DNA from: Opitutaceae bacterium
GTDB taxonomy: Bacteria > Verrucomicrobiota > Verrucomicrobiia > Opitutales > Opitutaceae
DNA length: 64,000 nt
Direction: 5' to 3'
Assembly: GCA_041395105.1 (NCBI GenBank)
Contig: JAWLBB010000001.1
Coordinates: forward strand, 186,001-250,000
The translations under genes were made by a program, and so were the position numbers. This document shows positions 25,214 through 33,301 of the stretch, piece by piece. Every line of letters starts with the position of its first letter. Position 1 is the stretch's first letter. The notes beneath the pieces were generated by a model. That model did not search any database. It had not been told where the DNA came from and worked only from the letters and a program-made list of their open reading frames with translations.

Positions 25214-25756
25214 TCACTCGATCCCCGATTTTGCGCTCCCGCCTTCGGCCTTAACGTAGAGGCCGTCGAAGGCGACGGTCCAGGTCTGCCCACCGTTGCT
25301 TGAGGACTCCCAGAGTTGGCGGACACTGCCGTCGTCATTCGGCGTCCAGGTAATCCGGTCAACGACAGTCGCGCCCTCCGCATCGAGACGCCGGCCCTCC
25401 AGCACCATTTTCCCGTCGACCAGCCCGCCTTCGAGCAGGAGAACGAGCCCGGAGTTATCCACCCAGAACTGCTTCCAGGTATCCGTGGTCGAATCATGGA
25501 TATTCGTGCTGGTGCCATTGTAGCCACCGGTCCCGGTCCAGGTTTCCCGCAGGGCCCGACCCCCGACTATCGACTCGATCCGGTTGTGACCGGCCACTTT
25601 CCCATTGGCCGTGACCTCCCACTCGCCGATCCAGAAGTCAAACTGACGTGCCTTCTCGACGGGCGGCTCGGCGGGACCCTCCGCCTTGAGGATGACCGCA
25701 AGGAGCAGGAAGAGGGAAAGCGAAGCCAGGAAACAGCAGAATCGGGGTATTCGCAT
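25214..25756 (-). CDS. exported DUF1579-like hypothetical protein
   Basis: A 180-residue protein with a signal peptide when started at ATG 25756 (MRIPRFCC then a long hydrophobic run, cleavage near LKAEG). The mature part begins RQFDFWIGEWEV, a motif typical of small lipocalin-like barrel proteins (DUF1579 and relatives), followed by strands with IVGGRALRETWTG and WKQFWVDNSG. The role is unknown; the fold suggests a hydrophobic ligand. It is convergent with the mlaD gene, with stops 30 bases apart. The longer open frame to 25918 would place the signal peptide internally and is not favoured. Confidence 0.68.
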   Translation of the reverse strand: MRIPRFCCFLASLSLFLLLAVILKAEGPAEPPVEKARQFDFWIGEWEVTANGKVAGHNRIESIVGGRALRETWTGTGGYNGTSTNIHDSTTDTWKQFWVDNSGLVLLLEGGLVDGKMVLEGRRLDAEGATVVDRITWTPNDDGSVRQLWESSSNGGQTWTVAFDGLYVKAEGGSAKSGIE

Positions 25757-25878
25757 GGGGCAACCGGGGTTGGAGAACGAAATGAACCCGCCCGCGCAGC
25801 TGACGTCAACCCTTGAGCCTCCGGCCGGGAAGGCAGAATGGGGCCCCGGGTTGCGATCGGCCGTTTGTTGGGAAATAA

Positions 25879-26535
25879 ATGACACTCCACGTCCCTCACA
25901 CTCAGATGATCCGAACATCCGCCATTTTCCTGCTCTTCCTCGGCGCCGCCCTGGCTGCCTGTGCCAAGACTTCCTCCAAGACCCAGGGGGCCGGTAAGGA
26001 CGGGAGTCTCGACGGCCTGGCTGTCGCCACCTTCGCCTCCGGCTGCTTCTGGTGCGTCGAGGCGATCTACGAAAGCGTCAACGGCGTCCATGAGGCCGTT
26101 TCGGGATATTCCGGGGGAGAGAGCAAAGACCCGAGCTACCGGAACAAGGGAGGGCACGCCGAAAGCGTCCAGGTCTATTATGATCCGAAGGTCGTCAGCT
26201 TCGCTGACCTGATCGAGGTCTATTTCAACTCCCAGGACCCCACCCAAGTCAACGGCCAAGGCAACGATCGGGGCGCCGCCTACCGTTCGATCATCTTCTA
26301 CCGGACACCGGAGGAGAAGCAGATCGCCGAGAAGGCCAAGGCGGACCTGGCCGCCTCAGGGAAATACGACCGGCCGATTGCCGCGGAGATTCAGCCTTTC
26401 GTCCACTTCAAGGAAGCGGAGGATTACCATCAGGATTTTGAACGCAACAACCCGGACAATCCCTACGTGCAAAACGTCTCAATCCCCCGCCTCGAACGAT
26501 TCAAGCAGCAGTGCCCGGCACTGATCAAGAAATAG
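25879..26535 (+). CDS. msrA: peptide-methionine (S)-S-oxide reductase, lipoprotein form
   Basis: A 218-residue MsrA that reduces methionine-S-sulfoxide in proteins. The catalytic motif GCFWC (C56, C59) is followed by GYSGG, the HAESVQVYYDP block and the YHQDF segment, all standard. Unlike cytosolic MsrA, it has a lipoprotein signal, IRTSAIFLLFLGAALAAC (lipidated C28), so it probably protects envelope proteins. The start at 25879 has a GGGAAA just upstream; ATG 25906 gives a shorter and equally good signal. The last 11 bases overlap the end of the convergent isomerase gene. Confidence 0.92.
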   Translation: MTLHVPHTQMIRTSAIFLLFLGAALAACAKTSSKTQGAGKDGSLDGLAVATFASGCFWCVEAIYESVNGVHEAVSGYSGGESKDPSYRNKGGHAESVQVYYDPKVVSFADLIEVYFNSQDPTQVNGQGNDRGAAYRSIIFYRTPEEKQIAEKAKADLAASGKYDRPIAAEIQPFVHFKEAEDYHQDFERNNPDNPYVQNVSIPRLERFKQQCPALIKK

Positions 26536-27301
26536 CCCACTGCCGCCGCACCTCTCCCACCGCGGCAGCCTGCTGGTCAGGCAATGAGCTCCAATTGCCC
26601 TCGATCGAGATGAGTCGCTCATAACCGGCCGCCTTCAGCGCCGCCATGAACGGACGGAAATCGTCACCTTTGACCCCGGGCACCGTCCGTTCGGCTTTCT
26701 CTGCCAGATGGGCATGGTGCAGGAGGTGTCCAAACCGGCGGATCTCGTCGGGAGATTCGTCCTCCCGGAGCATGTGATAGAAGTCCGTCAGCAACCGAAT
26801 GTGCGGATGATTCACCGCGTCCACCACCTGCGCCCCGTCCGCCAGCGAATTGATGAAATTGCACTCTGTCCGGCTGAGCGGCTCGATCACCACGGTGACC
26901 CCGTGACGCTCGGCCAGGGGTACGATCCGCCGGTTCGCCTCGATGAACTGGGCCAGCCCCTCGTCACGGGACAGCCCCTCGGGCAGCTTCCGGGCGCCGC
27001 CGCTGCCGAAAACAATCACCCCGATGCCGACCTGTGCCGCGCGCCGAAACGCCGTGTCGGCGTACCGTTCCAGGCGTCCATAATCGATGGCCGGACCCGT
27101 CACCCTCAGGTCGGCCGGCAGGAAGCAATTGGCCGCCGGGATCGGGAGAGCCAGCGACGCCGCCAGCCTCCGGTTGCTCTCAAAGACTTCGTCCGGTTGA
27201 TCCGGCTTGAGGAACGACTGAACATTGGCCTCGACGTAATCAAAGGCCGGATGGGGGATCATCGCCAACGCCTCCGGCGACATGCAGATGCCGATTTTCA
27301 T
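26525..27301 (-). CDS. sugar phosphate isomerase/epimerase-like TIM-barrel protein
   Basis: A 258-residue protein of the xylose-isomerase-like TIM-barrel (AP endonuclease 2) superfamily. ATG 27301 gives the strand MKIGICMSPEAL; upstream residues are not conserved-looking. Metal-ligand Glu/Asp/His positions occur in VVIEPLSRTECNF, LLTDFYHML, HAHLAEK and SIEGNW, as in hydroxypyruvate isomerase or tagatose epimerase. The exact substrate is unknown. It belongs to a minus-strand group of sugar/polyol genes (27454-29503), separated from the next by 152 bases that contain a family C repeat. Confidence 0.82.
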   Translation of the reverse strand: MKIGICMSPEALAMIPHPAFDYVEANVQSFLKPDQPDEVFESNRRLAASLALPIPAANCFLPADLRVTGPAIDYGRLERYADTAFRRAAQVGIGVIVFGSGGARKLPEGLSRDEGLAQFIEANRRIVPLAERHGVTVVIEPLSRTECNFINSLADGAQVVDAVNHPHIRLLTDFYHMLREDESPDEIRRFGHLLHHAHLAEKAERTVPGVKGDDFRPFMAALKAAGYERLISIEGNWSSLPDQQAAAVGEVRRQWAIS

Positions 27302-27348
27302 TGAGTGGATTGGGTAAAGAGCTCGGAGAAGATCTGCCGGATTCTCCA

Positions 27349-27376
27349 CGGCTGGCCAGGGACGACCAGCCCTACC
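27349..27376 (-). repeat. family C REP-like hairpin (copy C1, divergent)
   Basis: On the minus strand GGTAGGGCTGG is followed by a 10-base loop and CCAGCCG. It has the GGTAGGG opening of the family with a different loop, so it is a divergent member. Confidence 0.6.
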
Positions 27377-27453
27377 GATTGGCCAAGACCTTTGATTCTT
27401 ATGTTCTTTGCAGTTCTCCCCTTAAAATTGCCCGATGGCCATCCGCAAAGTCC

Positions 27454-28227
27454 TTACTTCTCGACCAGGTTGGCCGCGATATAATCGTAGCTCTTCTTCA
27501 GTGACACAAAGGGATCGCCCGGGCAGGTGTCCTGTTCGACGATGAACCATTCGCAGCCCGCCTTTTCTGCCGCCGCCACGATACGCTTGAAATCGAGGTT
27601 GCCGTAACCGATCTCGGCAAAGACCGGCTTGTTCTCCGGCAGGTAGCCGTAGTCCTTCAGGTGAATGAGGGGCAGGCGACCGGCCAACCGGTTGCACCAG
27701 TCCACCGGGTCGCCACCGCCATACTGCACCCAGTAGGTGTCGATCTCCCCGACCAGGTTCTTCGGGTCGGTCGTCGCGTAAATCGTCTCGAGCAGGGTCT
27801 TCCCCCCGACCCGGAGAAACTCAATCGCGTGATTGTGGTAACCGAGCACCTGACCCGCCTCACGGAGAACCGCACCCGCCTTGTCCAGATCGGCCGCGAG
27901 GGAACGCACGTGCTCCGGATTGGAGAACTCCACCCCCGCCGGATAGGGATAGGCCGTGTACTTGCAGCCGAGCTTCTTCAAGCGCTCAACCACCACTTCG
28001 GGAGTCTTGCGGATGATGTCGCCGTTCTCGTGGGTGGCGCAGCAGGTCAGGCCTTCACCCTCGAGAATCCTGACAAGTTCGGCCTCGTCGATCGGTCCCA
28101 TTCCGCTGACCTGGACCGACGTGTATCCGATCTCCCGGATCTTCTTCATCGATGCCGCGATGTCGGCCGGGGTCCTCGTGAACTCCCGAATGGTATAGAG
28201 TTGGGCGGCGACTTGATTGAGTTTCAT
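27454..28227 (-). CDS. sugar phosphate isomerase/epimerase
   Basis: A 257-residue TIM-barrel protein of the same superfamily as the gene before it. The opening MKLNQVAAQLYTIREF and the blocks LGYHNHAIEFL, EIDTYWVQYGG, IHLKDYG and FAEIGYGNLDF match proteins commonly encoded next to Gfo/Idh/MocA dehydrogenases, and the WFIVEQD near the end supplies another metal ligand. It probably isomerises or epimerises a keto-sugar or keto-inositol produced by the dehydrogenase encoded upstream. Cytosolic, no signal peptide. Confidence 0.87.
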   Translation of the reverse strand: MKLNQVAAQLYTIREFTRTPADIAASMKKIREIGYTSVQVSGMGPIDEAELVRILEGEGLTCCATHENGDIIRKTPEVVVERLKKLGCKYTAYPYPAGVEFSNPEHVRSLAADLDKAGAVLREAGQVLGYHNHAIEFLRVGGKTLLETIYATTDPKNLVGEIDTYWVQYGGGDPVDWCNRLAGRLPLIHLKDYGYLPENKPVFAEIGYGNLDFKRIVAAAEKAGCEWFIVEQDTCPGDPFVSLKKSYDYIAANLVEK

Positions 28228-28263
28228 GATAATGGGTTTCTGATTAAGTGTCTGGGAGTTTTG

Positions 28264-28321
28264 GCAGGAGAGGCTTTACGCCTCGATTACCCACCGGTTC
28301 GAGGCATAAAGCCTCTCCTGC
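28264..28321. repeat. family A REPIN (copy A2)
   Basis: Arms GCAGGAGAGGCTTTACGCCT and its inverse (with ATAAA in place of GTAAA) flank a 12-base spacer. It sits between the isomerase and dehydrogenase genes of one likely operon. Confidence 0.88.
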
Positions 28322-28345
28322 AGGTAACTCCGGCCTTGGTCCGGT

Positions 28346-29503
28346 TCAGGAGGTGAATGACTTGGACATGTCCGCGGCGACCGACTTCTTCACCTTTTTC
28401 TTGCGGCGGGGTTTTGACTCGGCGATCAGCTTCTTCAAACGCTGCTCGTAAGCGCGACCGTTGAGCGGGAGTTCCACCGTCTTGCCGGTGAAGGCGGAGT
28501 GCAGAATGGCATTGCCCAGTTCAACCGAGTGGATGCCTTCGACCGCTGGGGCTAGGAGTTGTTTTCCATCGAGGATGGCATCGACGAAATTCTGAATGAT
28601 CTCATTGTGCTGTCCGCCGTTACCCTTGACCGGGATGGTGATGTCCCAGGTATCCGGTTTGCCGAACAGCGTGTCCGACGTCCGGCTGAACTCGGAGGCG
28701 GGGATGACGTTGCGGGTAAAGGAGATCCCCCGTTCATCGATGACCACCCGCCCGCGTTCCGCCGCGATCTCGAGGCGGTTCGTGCCCGGGGCTTCACCGG
28801 TCGAGGTGATGAAAACGCCGGTCGTCCCGTCGTTGTATTCGAAGTAGGCGGTCACATCGTCCTCGACCTCGATCTGGTGGAAGCGGCCGAACTGGCAAAA
28901 ACCACGGACCCGGTCCGGCATCCCGAAGAGCCATTGGTAAAGGTCGAGATTGTGCGGGCACTGGTTGAGGAGCACGCCGCCCCCCTCGCCGGCCCAGGTG
29001 GCCCGCCAACCACCGGACGCGTAATAATTCTCCGGACGGAACCAGGTGGTGATGATCCAGTTGATCCGGCGAACCTTGCCCAGTTCCCCGCTGCGGATCA
29101 TCTCGCGGACCTTGGTGTAGTGGGGATCCGTCCGCTGATTGAACATGGCCGCGAAGACCAGCTTCTTGTCCGTATAGGCGGCGATCAGCCGCTCGGCATC
29201 CGCCTTGTGCACGGAAATCGGCTTCTCGACCAGGGTGTGCAGACCGGCTCTGAGTGACGCCGCACCGATGGTGGTGTGATCGTAGTGCGGGGTCGCCACG
29301 ATGACCGCGTCGACCTCGCCGGAAGCGATCATCGCATCGGCCGAGGCAAAATGCCTGAGCTCGGGAAAAGGCTTCAGGCGGTCGGGATCGGTATCACAGA
29401 CCGCGACCAGGGTTGCCCGGTCGATTCTCCTGTCGAGGATACTCCGGGCATGAACCGAACCCATATTGCCCAGACCAACGATGCCGAGTCTTACCTGCTT
29501 CAT
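28346..29503 (-). CDS. Gfo/Idh/MocA-family oxidoreductase with basic C-terminal tail
   Basis: A 385-residue NAD(P)-dependent dehydrogenase. The Rossmann motif is GIVGLGNMGSVHA (about 8-20), and the second hallmark is LVEKPISVHKADAE. The C-terminal domain has the GEGGGVLLNQCPHNLDL block, with the catalytic-type His. Relatives oxidise inositols, sugars or glycosides. After the family end (near GRAYEQRL) there is an unusual extra tail rich in Lys and Arg (PRRKKKVKKS) of about 25 residues. Located upstream of the isomerase gene in the same direction, it likely makes its substrate. Confidence 0.87.
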   Translation of the reverse strand: MKQVRLGIVGLGNMGSVHARSILDRRIDRATLVAVCDTDPDRLKPFPELRHFASADAMIASGEVDAVIVATPHYDHTTIGAASLRAGLHTLVEKPISVHKADAERLIAAYTDKKLVFAAMFNQRTDPHYTKVREMIRSGELGKVRRINWIITTWFRPENYYASGGWRATWAGEGGGVLLNQCPHNLDLYQWLFGMPDRVRGFCQFGRFHQIEVEDDVTAYFEYNDGTTGVFITSTGEAPGTNRLEIAAERGRVVIDERGISFTRNVIPASEFSRTSDTLFGKPDTWDITIPVKGNGGQHNEIIQNFVDAILDGKQLLAPAVEGIHSVELGNAILHSAFTGKTVELPLNGRAYEQRLKKLIAESKPRRKKKVKKSVAADMSKSFTS

Positions 29504-29692
29504 GAGGGAGAAAAGTGCGAAAACCGGGATTCAGTTCATCTGAAAACCACGGGCAAACACGTGTGTGAGTTTCCATCGGCAGAGTCAACTGGATTCACCT
29601 GTCCGTCTCAAGCGGGCCGGGAGTATCCGTGAAGGGCGTGCCCCCCGCACTTTGACCTTCTTACTTCCTCCGTTTTGCTGCAGACTGTCCCC

Positions 29693-31495
29693 ATGCCTCG
29701 CCCCAACACACTCAAGGCGGATTTCTGCATCGCCGGAGGCGGTATGGCCGGAGTCTGTGCCGCCCTGGCCGCCGCCCGAAACGGCGCCTCCGTGGTCCTG
29801 ATCCAGGACCGTTCCGTCCTCGGGGGCAATGCCTCGTCAGAGGTTCGGATGCACGTGGTCGGGGCCGACTGTTCGGGCGGCAAGCCCGGCGCGCGTGAGT
29901 CGGGCATCATCGAGGAATTGCGCCTGGAGGATGCCTTCCGAAATCCGCACCGCTCCTATTCGCTCTGGGATCTCCTGCTCTACGAGAAGGTTCACCTCGA
30001 ACCGAAAATCACCCTGCTCCTCGACACCGTCTGCACCGGTTGCGTGACGACGACCCGTGCCTCCGGCCTCAAGGTCATCGAATCGGTCGAAGCCCATCGG
30101 GAATCGACCGAGGATCATTTCACCATCGAGGCCGCCTTCTTTGCCGATTGCACGGGGGACGGTCGCCTCGGACTTGAGGCGGGTGCGGATTTCACAATGG
30201 GGCGGGAAGACCGGGCCGCCTTCGGTGAAACCCTCGCCCTCGAGCAGGCGGACCGCCAGACCCTGGGCAGTTCCATCCTCTTCACCGCCCGGCGCCATGC
30301 CGCACCCCAGCCCTTCGTGGCCCCTTCCTGGGTCCGCTCTTTCAAGCAGAGCGACTTCGTCCACCGCGCGTTTGATGGCTACGAATATGGCTACTGGTGG
30401 TCGGAATGGGGCGGTCAGCTCGATACGATCAAGGACAATGCGGCGATCCGCCACGAACTGCTGCGAATCGCCCTGGGCATCTGGAACTACATCAAGAACT
30501 CCGGCAACCACCCCGACTCTGCCCATTGGGCCCTGGAGTGGGTCGGAGCCATTCCCGGAAAACGGGAATCCCGGCGCTTCCTCGGCCGCCATATCCTGAC
30601 CGAACACGATGTGCTGAAGGGAGTGACCCCGCCCGATCAGGTCGCCTATAGCGGATGGGCCATCGACCTGCACCCCCCGTCAGGCGTCGATGTCCCGGAA
30701 GAGCCGCCCTACACCCCCACCCGGTTCCCCCATCTCTTCGGAATCCCGGTCGGCTGTTACTGCTCCCGCAATGTGGGCAATCTCTTCATGGCCGGACGGA
30801 ATATCAGCGCCACCCACGTCGCCTTCGCCAGCACCCGGGTCATGGGCACCTGCGCCATCGGGGGTCAGGCGGTCGGCACCGCCGCCGCCCTCCTGCACGG
30901 ATCCGGCAAACAGAGCCATCTCGAGCTGACCGCCGGCAGCCCGCAGATCCACGCCCTCCAACAACGCCTCCTGCGCGACGACGCCTTTCTTCCGGGAATC
31001 GTAAGCGAAGACGAAACGGACCTCGTCCGCACCGCCGTCATTCGCAGTCCCGATTCCGCGCCCGGGATGGAATGCCGTTCCCTCACCGATGGCGTCACCC
31101 GCAGGCTGAAGGCCGCATGGGGAACCTGGGCCTCGGACTCTGCGCATCACTTTGAGTCGGCCGGACTCCCCGCTTCCATTGAGATCACCCTCGCCCGGGA
31201 AAGCCGGATCCGGACAATCGAGATCACTTTCGATTCCGGCTTCGAACGGCCCCTCGCGATCACTCCAAGCGACTGGTTCACCGCCAGGATGACGCGCGGA
31301 CCGCAGCCCGAACTGGTCCGGGACTACCGGATCCGCGTGGACGGGCAGGTCGTGATCGAGGAGGTTGGCAACTTCCTGCGCAAGCGTGCGCACCGGTTGA
31401 AGGAGACCGTCACCGGGTCGGTCATCCGCATCGAACTCCTGGCGACGCACGGACTGCCGGTGGCGCGGGTCTTCGAAGTCCGGGCCTATGGTTGA
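29693..31495 (+). CDS. FAD-dependent oxidoreductase (large, exported-sugar/polyol type)
   Basis: A 600-residue flavoprotein starting at ATG 29693 (an in-frame ATG lies at 29675). The FAD-binding motif is CIAGGGMAGVCAALAAARNG, followed by LGGNASSEVRMHVVGAD and the later FAD block NLFMAGRNISATHVAFASTR plus GTCAIGGQAVGTAAAL. This is the FAD-dependent oxidoreductase family seen in planctomycete and verrucomicrobial glycan loci. The last 150 residues form a beta-rich domain (IEITLARESRIRTIEITFDS) likely to be carbohydrate-binding-like. No signal peptide. It is divergent from the dehydrogenase gene with 189 bases between, suggesting shared control of one catabolic pathway. Confidence 0.83.
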   Translation: MPRPNTLKADFCIAGGGMAGVCAALAAARNGASVVLIQDRSVLGGNASSEVRMHVVGADCSGGKPGARESGIIEELRLEDAFRNPHRSYSLWDLLLYEKVHLEPKITLLLDTVCTGCVTTTRASGLKVIESVEAHRESTEDHFTIEAAFFADCTGDGRLGLEAGADFTMGREDRAAFGETLALEQADRQTLGSSILFTARRHAAPQPFVAPSWVRSFKQSDFVHRAFDGYEYGYWWSEWGGQLDTIKDNAAIRHELLRIALGIWNYIKNSGNHPDSAHWALEWVGAIPGKRESRRFLGRHILTEHDVLKGVTPPDQVAYSGWAIDLHPPSGVDVPEEPPYTPTRFPHLFGIPVGCYCSRNVGNLFMAGRNISATHVAFASTRVMGTCAIGGQAVGTAAALLHGSGKQSHLELTAGSPQIHALQQRLLRDDAFLPGIVSEDETDLVRTAVIRSPDSAPGMECRSLTDGVTRRLKAAWGTWASDSAHHFESAGLPASIEITLARESRIRTIEITFDSGFERPLAITPSDWFTARMTRGPQPELVRDYRIRVDGQVVIEEVGNFLRKRAHRLKETVTGSVIRIELLATHGLPVARVFEVRAYG

Positions 31496-31540
31496 GACCT
31501 CGTGCAGAGAGGTGCCCGAATGGCGCCAGGCCAACGCTTC

Positions 31541-31569
31541 GACGGACGGCCCAGCGGTCCGTCCCTACC
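31541..31569 (-). repeat. family C REP-like hairpin (copy C2)
   Basis: On the minus strand GGTAG is followed by the stem GGACGG, the loop ACCGCTGGG and the stem CCGTCC. The same loop occurs in C4 with a different stem. Confidence 0.75.
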
Positions 31570-31572
31570 TGT

Positions 31573-31699
31573 TTGGCGGTCGCGCTGGGGCACGACCCTC
31601 CACTGAAACCTGGTTGAGGGACACGAATCAGTTGTTGGGGATCTGGTATGGCCAAGAACCTGTAGGAGAGGCTTTACGCCTCGATCCTAAACTGCCTGG
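31573..31699. repeat. 127-bp tandem duplication, copy 1
   Basis: Begins TTGGCGGTCGCGCTGGGG and ends CTAAACTGCCTGG. It matches 31748-31875 with about nine differences (roughly 93%). Copy 1 carries the left arm of REPIN A3 intact. Confidence 0.88.
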
Positions 31700-31729
31700 A
31701 CAAGAATCGAGGCGTTAAGCCTCTCCTAC
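31662..31729. repeat. family A REPIN (copy A3)
   Basis: Arms GTAGGAGAGGCTTTACGCC and its inverse ending CTCTCCTAC surround a 20-base spacer CTAAACTGCCTGGACAAGA that begins at the end of the tandem duplication. Confidence 0.9.
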
Positions 31730-31747
31730 CCAACCCGCCGGATCCTA

Positions 31748-31875
31748 TTGGCGGTCGCGCTGGGGCACGACCCTCCATCTGAAACCTGGTGGAGGGACAC
31801 GAATCAAATGTTGGGGTTCTGGTATGGCCAAGAGCCTCTAGGAGAGGCTTTACGCCTCGATCCTAAACTACCTGG
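31748..31875. repeat. 128-bp tandem duplication, copy 2, overlapping the argG stop codon
   Basis: Same sequence as copy 1 but the end runs into argG: the last eight bases include the argG stop codon and final codons. The family A arm (A4, 31839-31861) has no partner arm here. Confidence 0.85.
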
Positions 31876-33151
31876 CCTTCCGGGCACGGGCTTTCTTCTT
31901 CGCCGGTGTCTTCGATTTCCTGGTGGCTGCTTTGGCGGATTTCTCCGCCGCGTAGCGGGCCCGCAGGCGCAGTCCGTTCAAGCGGATGAAACCGGTGGCA
32001 TCGTTCTGGTTGTAGCTGCTGGCCACGCCTTCCATCGAGGCAATCTCGGGATCATAAAGCGAGAAGACCGACTTCCGTCCGCAGGTGATGACGTTGCCCT
32101 TGTAGAGCTTGAGCCGGACCGTCCCGGTAACGCTTTTCTGACTGTCGTCCACCAAGGCCTGGAGCGCCTCCCGCTCGGGCGCAAACCAGAAGCCGTAGTA
32201 GACGAGTTCCGCATACTTCGGAATGAGCGAATCGCGCAGGTGCATGAGGTCACGATCCATGGTCAAGGTCTCCATCTGCCGGTGGGCATGCAGGAGGATG
32301 GTGCCGCCCGGAGTCTCGTAGACCCCCCGGCTCTTCATCCCGACAAAGCGGTTCTCCACCAGGTCGACGCGGCCGATTCCGTGTTTGCCGCCCAGGCGGT
32401 TGAGCGCGCGCAGAACACCGGCCGGTGTCATCCGCCGACCGTTGACCGCCACGCAATTCCCGCGTTCGAACTCGAGCTCGACATACTCGGCCTTGTCCGG
32501 GGCGTCTTCCGGAGAGACCGAGAGCTTGAACATGCCCTTGTTCTCCGGAGTCGTCGGGTCAAACCAGGGATCCTCGAGGATGCCCGCCTCATAGGAAATG
32601 TGGAGGAGGTTGCGATCCATCGAATACGGCTTGGACGCACTCGCTTCCACCGGGATCTTCTGGTCCTGGCAATACCGGATCATCTCGGTCCGACCGGGGA
32701 AATCCGCCCGGAAGGCATCGATCTTCCACGGTGCGATGACCTCAAGTTCGGGCGCGAGAGCCGCATAGCTCAGCTCAAACCGGCATTGGTCATTGCCCTT
32801 GCCCGTGGAACCGTGAGCCACCGCGTCCGCCTTCTCCCGCCGGGCCAGGTCGATCTGCGCCTTCGCGATAAGCGGGCGCGCGATCGACGTGCCAAGCAGG
32901 TACTGACCCTCGTAGATCGCGCCGGCCCGCATCATCGGATAGATGTAGTCGGCGGCGAATTCTTCGACCAGATTGAGCGTGTAGTGCCGGGTGGCCCCGG
33001 TCCGGCGGGCCTTGGTCGAAAGCCCCTTGAGTTCCTCCTCCTGGCCGATGTCGGCCGCAAAGGTGACGACTTCTGCGCTGAAATGATCCTTCAGCCAGTG
33101 AACGATGACGGAGGTGTCGAGACCACCGGAATAGGCGAGTATGATTTTCAT
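31868..33151 (-). CDS. argG: argininosuccinate synthase with basic C-terminal tail
   Basis: A 427-residue cytosolic enzyme joining citrulline and aspartate with ATP to form argininosuccinate. The PP-loop motif SGGLDTS is at 8-14, followed by the family blocks GSTGKGNDQCRFE and SMDRNLLHISYEAG. The catalytic domain ends near residue 395; the last 30 residues form an added tail dominated by Lys, Arg and Ala (KSAKAATRKSKTPAKKKARA), unlike standard ArgG. Its stop codon lies inside the duplicated repeat. It is the last gene of the minus-strand arginine cluster and is separated from argF by 150 bases containing a REPIN. Confidence 0.95.
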   Translation of the reverse strand: MKIILAYSGGLDTSVIVHWLKDHFSAEVVTFAADIGQEEELKGLSTKARRTGATRHYTLNLVEEFAADYIYPMMRAGAIYEGQYLLGTSIARPLIAKAQIDLARREKADAVAHGSTGKGNDQCRFELSYAALAPELEVIAPWKIDAFRADFPGRTEMIRYCQDQKIPVEASASKPYSMDRNLLHISYEAGILEDPWFDPTTPENKGMFKLSVSPEDAPDKAEYVELEFERGNCVAVNGRRMTPAGVLRALNRLGGKHGIGRVDLVENRFVGMKSRGVYETPGGTILLHAHRQMETLTMDRDLMHLRDSLIPKYAELVYYGFWFAPEREALQALVDDSQKSVTGTVRLKLYKGNVITCGRKSVFSLYDPEIASMEGVASSYNQNDATGFIRLNGLRLRARYAAEKSAKAATRKSKTPAKKKARARKAR

Positions 33152-33219
33152 GGTTCGAATTGTTTAGCGAAAGACTGGATGTAGGGCAGATGATCTGAAC
33201 TCCAAAATAGCCTTGGAGA

Positions 33220-33285
33220 TGTAGTCACGGCAGTCTCTTGCCGTGGATGGATGTTGGTGCGCCCCAAGAGACTGGGGCGGCTACA
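33220..33285. repeat. family B REPIN (copy B1, heterodimeric)
   Basis: Left arm: GTAG, then CACGGC-AGTCTCTT-GCCGTG. Right arm, inverted: GTAG, then CGCCCC-AGTCTCTT-GGGGCG. Both arms have the same loop but different self-complementary stems. Lies between argF and argG. Confidence 0.88.
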
Positions 33286-33301
33286 CCTTTCGACATCATT
33301 G

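Larger units (their letters stand above)
31496..31867. other. repeat-filled intergenic region before the end of argG
   Basis: No gene. It contains one family C hairpin, one complete family A REPIN and a 127-bp tandem duplication. A further hairpin, GGTCGCG-CTGGGG-CACGACC, opens both copies of the duplication. Confidence 0.8.
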
